A stretch of 10,229 bases of DNA from positions 1-10,229 of the forward strand of contig CAZHRW010000098.1 of the NCBI GenBank assembly GCA_964535025.1, read 5' to 3'. Source of the DNA: JAAYZK01 sp964535025 (GTDB lineage: Bacteria > Planctomycetota > Phycisphaerae > SM23-33 > FEN-1343). Each line of letters opens with the position of its first letter. Within the stretch, counting starts at the first letter, position 1. The position numbers and the translations under genes are program-made. Under the pieces are notes generated by a model. It worked only from the letters and a program-made list of their open reading frames with translations. It ran no database searches and was not told the DNA's origin. Positions 5,911 through 10,229 of the stretch are shown piece by piece.

Positions 5911-6450
5911 TCAATGCTCGACGAAGATCAGCTCGTCGGTGGCAAAGCCCCACCCGCGCGCCCGGGCCAGGAGGGCTTCGAGGACGGCCGGGTCGAGGTC
6001 GGGCCGACGGGCGAGGATCCACAGGTACGACCGGTTGGAGCTGGTGACCATCGCGTACTCATAGCCGTCGCGGTCCAGGGCGATGATGTGATAGGCGCCG
6101 GCGAACGGCCAGAAAAAGGTGACGCTGAGGCTGGCGACCTCCGGCCGGCCCATCAGCCGCGCGGTGCCGCGGATCTCGCTCCAGTCGCCGTCGGCGGCGT
6201 CGTAGCCGCGATTGAACACGGCGATGCCGCCGTCGGCCCGGCGGGCGTAGGTCGCCGTGACGCGGCTGAGGCCCCGCTCGAAGGAGTGGTCGAGGCGGGC
6301 GATCTCGTACCACGTCCCCAGATAACGCTCGACCTCGAAACCCCGCACCGCCTCGATCCCCTCCGGCGGCGGCCCCGCGCAGCCGCCGGCGCCCCAGGCC
6401 GCCGCCAGGGTCAGGCACGCGCAGGCCGCGAGATGTCGCAGGGTTCTCAT
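5911..6450 (-). CDS. blc: Bacterial lipocalin, outer-membrane lipoprotein type (Blc-like)
   Basis: This is a 179-residue lipocalin of the bacterial Blc family, small beta-barrels that bind fatty acids or lysophospholipids at the membrane. The N-terminus (1-24) is a signal peptide with a hydrophobic core and AGGC at 21-24; Cys24 is the probable lipidated residue, though the -3 position is Ala and not the preferred Leu. The lipocalin signature is YLGTWYEIARLDHSFERGL (43-61, with Gly45 and Trp47), followed by the repeated strands, SYLWILAR (141-148) and a closing helix before TDELIFVEH. Length and order match the family. ATG at 6450 directly follows a TATAGT box and has no Shine-Dalgarno sequence, suggesting a leaderless message. 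The gene is convergent with the orphan coding fragment. Confidence 0.93.
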   Translation of the reverse strand: MRTLRHLAACACLTLAAAWGAGGCAGPPPEGIEAVRGFEVERYLGTWYEIARLDHSFERGLSRVTATYARRADGGIAVFNRGYDAADGDWSEIRGTARLMGRPEVASLSVTFFWPFAGAYHIIALDRDGYEYAMVTSSNRSYLWILARRPDLDPAVLEALLARARGWGFATDELIFVEH

Positions 6451-6455
6451 GCACT

Positions 6456-6461
6456 ACTATA
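6456..6461 (-). promoter_or_regulatory. -10 box of the lipocalin gene
   Basis: TATAGT on the minus strand leaves only 5 bases before the ATG at 6450, so the transcript should start at about the A of the start codon. No -35 match is evident in the very GC-rich sequence upstream. Confidence 0.5.
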
Positions 6462-6825
6462 CGCCTGCCGCCCGGCCGCGGCAACGCCGGCCGCCCGGTG
6501 CGCCGTGAGCCCGGTCGGGTGCGCGGTGGGGTGTCGCGGCCGTGAGGCCGGGCCGGGAGGGCCCCGGGGAACGTCCCGGGAGGATCCGGCGGATCGGCGA
6601 CGGCCGGCGGGCGCGGCGGCCGAGCAGGCGTCGGCGCCGGAGCGGGCGACGCCGGCGAGGCGACGGGAAATGCTATAAAAGCAGGAACAGCGGATTGGCC
6701 ACGCGTCTCGCCGGCTCGACGAAAGAAATCAACTGTCGATTGAATAAAGTGAGGTCAAAGCGCGAAGAAGTGCGCCTGCCGGTTAATAATATTAAGGCCG
6801 CGCTTAACAAAATGAAGCCGCCGGT

Positions 6826-6847
6826 GAAAACCCAAGTTTGGGTTTTC
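6826..6847. repeat. Perfect 10-base-arm palindrome
   Basis: GAAAACCCAA, then GT, then TTGGGTTTTC. The A and T runs on the two sides make it look like a possible bidirectional transcription end signal, although the centre is too tight for all ten pairs to form in RNA. Confidence 0.6.
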
Positions 6848-6880
6848 GCGCTTGTGGCAGGCTGGGCAAGCTGGGCAAGT

Positions 6881-6950
6881 CGGGTAAAATAACGGAGAAT
6901 TCGGGTTTTATGCCGGATGCCGCCGGCGGCATCTATGTGGGGACAGAATA
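6881..6950 (+). repeat. Island repeat, copy a
   Basis: The block begins CGGGTAAAATAACGGAGAAT and continues TCGGGTTTTATGCCGG. It is followed by a perfect 18-base palindrome GATGCCGCC/GGCGGCATC (6916-6933) and then GTGGGGACAGAATA. It matches 7053-7100 with two substitutions in the first 33 bases. Confidence 0.75.
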
Positions 6951-7020
6951 GCCGGCTGACGGCCATTATGGCAGGCCGGCGCGGCAAACTGGGCAAGCTG
7001 GCGAAAAAGGGAAACGTGGG

Positions 7021-7047
7021 GACCCGGAGAATTCGGGTTTTAGGCCG
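7021..7047 (+). repeat. Island repeat, partial copy b
   Basis: CCGGAGAATTCGGGTTTTA followed by GGCCG matches the core of copies a and c, directly preceded by GTGGGGAC. The lead-in TAAAATAAC and the ATGCCG palindrome are missing. Confidence 0.7.
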
Positions 7048-7052
7048 TTAAA

Positions 7053-7147
7053 CTGGGTAAAATAACCGAGAATTCAGGTTTTATGCCGGGCCGGCGGCAT
7101 CCAAACGGGGGTGAAAACGGGGGTGTCGACCTGGTATACTGTCCCTG
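7053..7147 (+). repeat. Island repeat, copy c
   Basis: The block begins CTGGGTAAAATAACCGAGAA, continues TTCAGGTTTTATGCCGGG and the hairpin ATGCCG-GGCCGG-CGGCAT, and ends near GGTATACTGTCCC. On the minus strand that end reads GGGACAGTATACC, related to GGGGACAGAATAGCC at the end of copy a but inverted. Confidence 0.7.
7111..7140 (+). promoter_or_regulatory. Orphan promoter-like sequence
   Basis: GTGAAA (7111-7116), an 18-base spacer and an extended -10 TGG-TATACT (7135-7140) on the plus strand. No gene follows on that strand; it points into the 3' end of the membrane-protein gene. It may be an antisense or small-RNA promoter, or only a repeat end that resembles one. Confidence 0.3.
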
Positions 7148-7194
7148 AATACATAAGGACCGTCGCGGGAAACGGTTAGATCTGGCGCGGCGGC

Positions 7195-7746
7195 TCAGCC
7201 GCCGCCGCCGGGGCGGCCGGCGTCGTCGACGGGCAGGGCCTGGTCGGGATTGGCGGTGATCATCCAGGCCAGGACGGCCCCGAAGGCCAGCATCCCGCCG
7301 AACATGACGATGATCAGGCTGTGCAGGCCGCTGGTGGCCGGGGCGCTCAGGGCGCGGGCGAAGGTGATCCCGCCGCCGCCGATCATGGCCACCGCGACCA
7401 GCAGGGCGACCTGGGCGAGCCGCTTCATCCACCGCCGCCGGGGCGACAGAACGCCCTGGCCGCGACGGGGGGTGCGCGGGTCGTCGGCGAGGCGGTCGAA
7501 GACGAAACACAGCCCCAGCGAGTTCGCGCAAAGTCCGGCCACGGCGGCAAATGCGACGATGACCTGCCGGTCCCGCCGGGCCTGCTCCCGCTGGAAGGCT
7601 TCCAGGGCTTCGGGGGTCCGCTCCTGACGCCACGTGGCCGCGGCCTCGTCGTAGCTGCCGGATTGATGCAGCGCCGGCAGCGCCAGAATCACCAGCAGCA
7701 CCCCTTCGAGGACCATCAGCGCGATGAACAGACGTTTCATGGTCAT
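7195..7746 (-). CDS. Four-helix integral membrane protein of unknown function
   Basis: This is a 183-residue protein with four predicted membrane segments at about 5-24, 61-83, 107-129 and 141-163. Between the first two is a charged, helical and probably coiled-coil-prone stretch (33-60, ERTPEALEAFQREQARRDRQ). The loop 84-106 is Arg/Pro-rich with many positive charges (PRTPRRGQGVLSPRRRW), which places it on the cytoplasmic side and both termini also inside. The C-terminus ends in a Gly run. No catalytic motif is visible and I do not recognise the family. ATG at 7746 has GGAG 9 bases upstream; Met3 at 7740 is farther from it. A TTGAGG-16-TATGAT promoter lies upstream. It is divergent from recA with about 250 bases between the start codons. 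Confidence 0.8.
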   Translation of the reverse strand: MTMKRLFIALMVLEGVLLVILALPALHQSGSYDEAAATWRQERTPEALEAFQREQARRDRQVIVAFAAVAGLCANSLGLCFVFDRLADDPRTPRRGQGVLSPRRRWMKRLAQVALLVAVAMIGGGGITFARALSAPATSGLHSLIIVMFGGMLAFGAVLAWMITANPDQALPVDDAGRPGGGG

Positions 7747-7787
7747 GGTCGGCGGCTCCTGCGACGGGCTATTCCTGATCCATGCTT

Positions 7788-7815
7788 ATCATACACGCCT
7801 CTTGACGGTCCTCAA
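7788..7815 (-). promoter_or_regulatory. Promoter of the membrane-protein gene
   Basis: On the minus strand TTGAGG (7815-7810), a 16-base spacer and TATGAT (7793-7788). The leader would be about 35 bases and carries the GGAG site. Confidence 0.55.
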
Positions 7816-7879
7816 CGTTCAAAGGACAATCCACGGGGTCAGCGGAGCCGAAACCGCGGAAAAAAAGTTCGGTGATCCC

Positions 7880-7908
7880 TTGCCAGACCCTAACAAATTG
7901 TGTACATT
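7880..7908 (+). promoter_or_regulatory. recA promoter
   Basis: TTGCCA (7880-7885), exactly 17 bases, TACATT (7903-7908). Transcription would start near 7915, giving a leader of about 83 bases. The box overlaps the palindromic TGTACA. Confidence 0.55.
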
Positions 7909-7940
7909 CATAAAATGGATGGCCGATAAGGCGTGTGGAT

Positions 7941-7957
7941 CGCTGTCAAGTACAGCG
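7941..7957. promoter_or_regulatory. Palindrome in the recA leader
   Basis: CGCTGT-CAAGT-ACAGCG lies between the predicted recA start site and the start codon. It contains CTGT and ACAG half-sites as in the enterobacterial LexA box but with a spacing of 5 and not 8. It could be an operator for a different repressor or a leader hairpin. Confidence 0.4.
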
Positions 7958-7997
7958 GTGGAAAAGACCTAGGACTGTGTACGCAGGGAGGCCGTTC

Positions 7998-9059
7998 ATG
8001 GCCAAAAAAGCAGCGAAAACGACGAGCAAGCCCGCCGGCGAGACGGTGGCGGATGTGTCGGGCGATGGGGCCCGGGCCAGGGCGCTGGATGCGGCGGTCA
8101 AGCAGATCGAGAAGAGTTTCGGCGTCGGGTCGATCATGTCGATGGCCGACAGCACGAACCTGGCGATCCAGGGGATCCCGACCGGCGCGTTGAGCCTGGA
8201 CCTGGCCCTGGGCGGGTCGGGCATACCGCGGGGGCGGATCTGCGAGCTGTTCGGGCCGGAAAGCTCGGGTAAGACGACACTTGCGCTTCACATCGTCGCC
8301 GAGGCTCAGAAGCTCGGCGGCGTGGCGGCGTTCATCGACGCCGAGCACGCGCTGGACCCGGCGTGGTGCCGTAAGTTGGGCGTGGACCTGGAGAACCTGC
8401 TGATCAGCCAGCCCGACAGCGGCGAGCAGGCCCTGGAGATCTGCGAGATGCTCGTCCACTCCAACGCCGTGGACGTCATCGTCATCGACTCGGTGGCCGC
8501 GCTGATCCCGCGGGCGGAGATCGAAGGCGAGATGACCGATCAGCAAGTCGGTCTGCAAGCGCGGCTTATGAGCAAAGCGATGCGGAAGCTCACCGCCGCG
8601 ATCTCCAAGAGCCGCACCTGCGTGATCTTCATCAACCAGATCCGCGAGAAGATCGGCGTGATGTTCGGCAACCCCGAAACGACCCCCGGCGGGAGGGCCC
8701 TGAAGTTCTACAGCTCGATCCGCCTGGACATCCGCCGCGTCGGCACGATCAAGGACGGCGACGAGCCGGTGGGCAATCACGTGCGGGCGCGGGTGGTCAA
8801 GAACAAGTGCGCCCCGCCGTTCCGCAAGGCCGAATTCGACATCATGTTCAACCACGGCATCAGCGCCGAGGGCGACCTGGTCGACCTGGGCGTGGCGATG
8901 GATATCATCGTTAAGCAAGGCGCCTGGTACAGTTACGGCGACGTCCGCCTCGGTCAGGGCCGCGAGAACGCCAAGGTCTTCCTCAAGGACAACACCGACC
9001 TGCGCAACGAGATCCGCACCGCCATCCTCACCGCCCACGCCGGCACACTGGTGGACTGA
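7998..9059 (+). CDS. recA: RecA recombinase
   Basis: This is a 353-residue RecA, the ATP-dependent strand-exchange protein that also triggers SOS repressor self-cleavage. Walker A is GPESSGKT (86-93). Walker B is VIVIDS (160-165). The switch Gln is Gln214 (FINQIREKIG) and the signature ALKFYSSIRLDIRR is at 234-247. Loops and the C-terminal domain are complete (VKNKCAPPF, GAWYSYGDVRLGQGRENA). Compared with E. coli RecA there are about 20 extra, Lys/Ala-rich N-terminal residues before the first helix, and the chain stops after the C-terminal domain without the usual long acidic tail. ATG at 7998 is chosen for GGGAGG 6 bases upstream; the frame continues to 7935 without another site. It has its own promoter and terminator, so it is a single-gene unit. 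Confidence 0.98.
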   Translation: MAKKAAKTTSKPAGETVADVSGDGARARALDAAVKQIEKSFGVGSIMSMADSTNLAIQGIPTGALSLDLALGGSGIPRGRICELFGPESSGKTTLALHIVAEAQKLGGVAAFIDAEHALDPAWCRKLGVDLENLLISQPDSGEQALEICEMLVHSNAVDVIVIDSVAALIPRAEIEGEMTDQQVGLQARLMSKAMRKLTAAISKSRTCVIFINQIREKIGVMFGNPETTPGGRALKFYSSIRLDIRRVGTIKDGDEPVGNHVRARVVKNKCAPPFRKAEFDIMFNHGISAEGDLVDLGVAMDIIVKQGAWYSYGDVRLGQGRENAKVFLKDNTDLRNEIRTAILTAHAGTLVD

Positions 9060-9197
9060 GGGGCCGTACGTAGGCCGCGGAATCCGGGACAGCCCGATGC
9101 GGTGTGCGGCCATGGACCGCTCCCCGGCGGCTTGAGCGAAGGGCTGGTCTGGGATGAGGGCTTGGGCTACGGGGCCGCGTGAGCGTTGAGGCCGCAA

Positions 9198-9230
9198 CGT
9201 CACGCGGGGCGTGATGCAGTTGTTTCTTTT
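9198..9230 (+). terminator. Rho-independent terminator after recA
   Basis: CGTCACGC-GGG-GCGTGATG (9198-9216) forms an 8-pair stem with one G-T pair, followed by a T-rich tail TTGTTTCTTTT to 9230. It lies 140 bases after the recA stop and a few bases from the stop of the convergent AraC gene. The 9060-9197 interval holds no gene that I can see. Confidence 0.65.
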
Positions 9231-9232
9231 CA

Positions 9233-10123
9233 TCACGGGGAAGCGTTACGGCCGGTCCGGAAGTCGCTGGGCGACTTGTTGGTGATGCGCCGGACGCAGG
9301 TGGCGAAGTACTGGCTGGAGGAGAAGCCCATGGCGTGGGCGATCTTCGTGACGGACTCGCCCGTCGTGGCGATGCGGTGGATGGCTTCAAGGACGCGCAG
9401 ACGCAGGTAGTGGCGTGCCGGCGTCGTGCCGGTCTCGCGACGGAAACGGGCCTTGAAGTGCCCCACGCTCCACCCCACGGCCTGGGCGATCACGTCGATG
9501 TCGAGCGGTCGTTCCAGGTTTTCCCGCATCAGGGACAGGGCAAGGTCGACCTGTTTGCAGGTGCGCAGGGCCTCTCCGGCCCCATCCAATGAGGCGACCA
9601 CGTCCGTCAGCAACGTCACCAGACGGCCCCGCAGCGTCGCCGCGTTCAACTCCGAATGCGGCATGAGCCGCGCCGCTCGTGCCCGGCGGAACGACTCGGC
9701 GACGTCCTCCCCGGCGCGGAACCATCGGGGCAGGGTCCGTAATGCGTGGAGCAGTGCGTCGGATTCCGACGTCGGCAGGCCCAGAAACGTACCGCCGGCC
9801 GCGGGCAGCCGGAGCGTCACCCCGTAGAGCATCACCGGCTCGAATGCCCCCGTCACGCTGCCGTGCGGTTCGTCCGGCTGGGTGACGTAGAGGTCGCCGC
9901 CGGTCAGTTCCAGCCGCTGCTCGCCGGCCCACCAGTGCACGCATCCCCGCTGGATGAACGTGATCTCGATCTGCCCGGGGTGCAGATGCGCCGGCATGAC
10001 GGTGGCATCGGCGCGAAAAATGGCCCGAAGCGCCGACAACTCCGGCACCCCCGGACACGGGGTGCCGTAGGAACGCCGCTCCAGCGACGAGAAGTCCGCG
10101 AAGAAGGGTGAAGGTTTGGCCAT
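9233..10123 (-). CDS. AraC-family transcriptional regulator with cupin-like sensor domain
   Basis: This is a 296-residue regulator. The N-terminal half is a cupin-like ligand-binding fold with H-L-H-P-G-Q-I-E at 46-53 and GGDLYVTQPDEPHG at 75-88, typical of sugar-sensing AraC proteins. The C-terminal domain has two helix-turn-helix units: LDIDVIAQAVGWSVGHFKARF (208-228) and SVTKIAHAMGFSSSQYFATCV (257-277), followed by the family ending TNKSPSDFR. ATG at 10123 is preferred because TTGGCG-17-TACAAT lies just upstream; two in-frame ATGs at 10174 and 10198 would add 17 or 25 residues and lie on the far side of that promoter. No Shine-Dalgarno sequence precedes 10123. The target genes are not identifiable here; a divergent partner could start beyond the right edge. 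Confidence 0.92.
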   Translation of the reverse strand: MAKPSPFFADFSSLERRSYGTPCPGVPELSALRAIFRADATVMPAHLHPGQIEITFIQRGCVHWWAGEQRLELTGGDLYVTQPDEPHGSVTGAFEPVMLYGVTLRLPAAGGTFLGLPTSESDALLHALRTLPRWFRAGEDVAESFRRARAARLMPHSELNAATLRGRLVTLLTDVVASLDGAGEALRTCKQVDLALSLMRENLERPLDIDVIAQAVGWSVGHFKARFRRETGTTPARHYLRLRVLEAIHRIATTGESVTKIAHAMGFSSSQYFATCVRRITNKSPSDFRTGRNASP

Positions 10124-10133
10124 ACTGTTTGAT

Positions 10134-10162
10134 ATTGTAAGGCAAACAAGGTTGAACGCCAA
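10134..10162 (-). promoter_or_regulatory. Promoter of the AraC-type regulator gene
   Basis: On the minus strand TTGGCG (10162-10157), a 17-base spacer and TACAAT (10139-10134). The start codon follows 10 bases later, so the leader is only a few bases. Confidence 0.5.
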
Positions 10163-10229
10163 CACTTCCTTCATCGGGTAAACTGTACCGTCAGACAAGG
10201 CTGGTTTTCGAAGAACCCGGACACTACAA

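Larger units (their letters stand above)
6462..7194. other. Gene-free stretch: GC-rich part, then AT-richer repeat island
   Basis: 6462-6660 is extremely GC-rich with no credible frame; it contains GGCC-rich palindromic pieces such as GGCCGTGAGGCC. At about 6660 base composition shifts abruptly and stays AT-richer to about 7147. That part holds palindromes, repeated blocks and TATA-like strings (GCTATAAAAGC at 6672-6682). Frames of 107-116 codons cross it on both strands but their codon use is unlike the neighbouring genes, and they cross the noncoding repeats, so I do not call them. Confidence 0.6.

Noticed and set aside
6673..6996. Open frame of 107 codons with a hydrophobic segment (minus strand)
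   Set aside because: It runs through the repeat island, has no ribosome site and codon use unlike the genes here. The same repeat DNA is read in another frame at 7040-7100, so it is not protein-selected.
7810..7998. Canonical LexA box upstream of recA
   Set aside because: No CTGT-N8-ACAG, GAAC-N4-GTTC or GTTC-N7-GTTC pattern was found; only the N5-spaced palindrome remains and is reported as a candidate.
9060..9197. tRNA or small RNA gene after recA
   Set aside because: No cloverleaf, no T-loop consensus and no promoter were seen; the interval only leads to the terminator hairpin.
7908..9236. Open frame of 442 codons antisense to recA
   Set aside because: It is the mirror of recA and has no independent start signals or motifs.

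Overview
The window is very GC-rich chromosomal DNA, clearly bacterial, with nearly all codons ending in G or C. A planctomycete-type source, perhaps Phycisphaerae, fits best. The reasons are the RecA wording, a Gfo/Idh/MocA oxidoreductase, secreted lipoproteins, mostly single-gene transcription units and a mix of Shine-Dalgarno-led and apparently leaderless genes. This is a judgement from style, not from a database match.

Layout from left to right: the 3' end of an uncharacterised gene (+, 2-703); a convergent metallo-beta-lactamase-fold lipoprotein (-, 742-1638); a Gfo/Idh/MocA oxidoreductase (+, 1829-2896); a convergent aldo/keto reductase (-, 2948-3964); a 750-base gene-free stretch dominated by a cluster of small two-hairpin palindromic repeats (4226-4752); a class I SAM methyltransferase (-, 4787-5467); a short stretch with strong coding signature but no start codon (+, 5579-5821), probably a gene remnant; a Blc-type lipocalin lipoprotein (-, 5911-6450); a second gene-free stretch of 740 bases holding an AT-richer island with another repeat family (6660-7147); a four-helix membrane protein (-, 7195-7746); recA with its own promoter, a leader palindrome and a terminator (+, 7998-9059); and an AraC-type regulator with a cupin-like N-terminal domain (-, 9233-10123).

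Neighbouring genes are mostly convergent or divergent, and no two look co-transcribed, so this is a housekeeping and accessory mixture and not one pathway. The oxidoreductase and aldo/keto reductase both suggest carbohydrate or carbonyl chemistry, but they lie tail to tail. The AraC regulator has no obvious target in the window, apart from whatever lies beyond its 5' side.

No complete new defence or metabolic system is visible. The most unusual element is the 4226-4752 repeat cluster. Four 47-48 base units, two on each strand, share two hairpins separated by a 13-14 base linker. Paired base changes preserve the second stem, and a GTAG-like tetranucleotide sits beside it. This points to a REP/REPIN-like family selected at the level of folded nucleic acid. 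Other points worth attention are -10 boxes directly abutting the start codons of four genes that lack a Shine-Dalgarno sequence, the palindrome in the recA leader, the second repeat family at 6881-7147, and the orphan coding fragment at 5579-5821.
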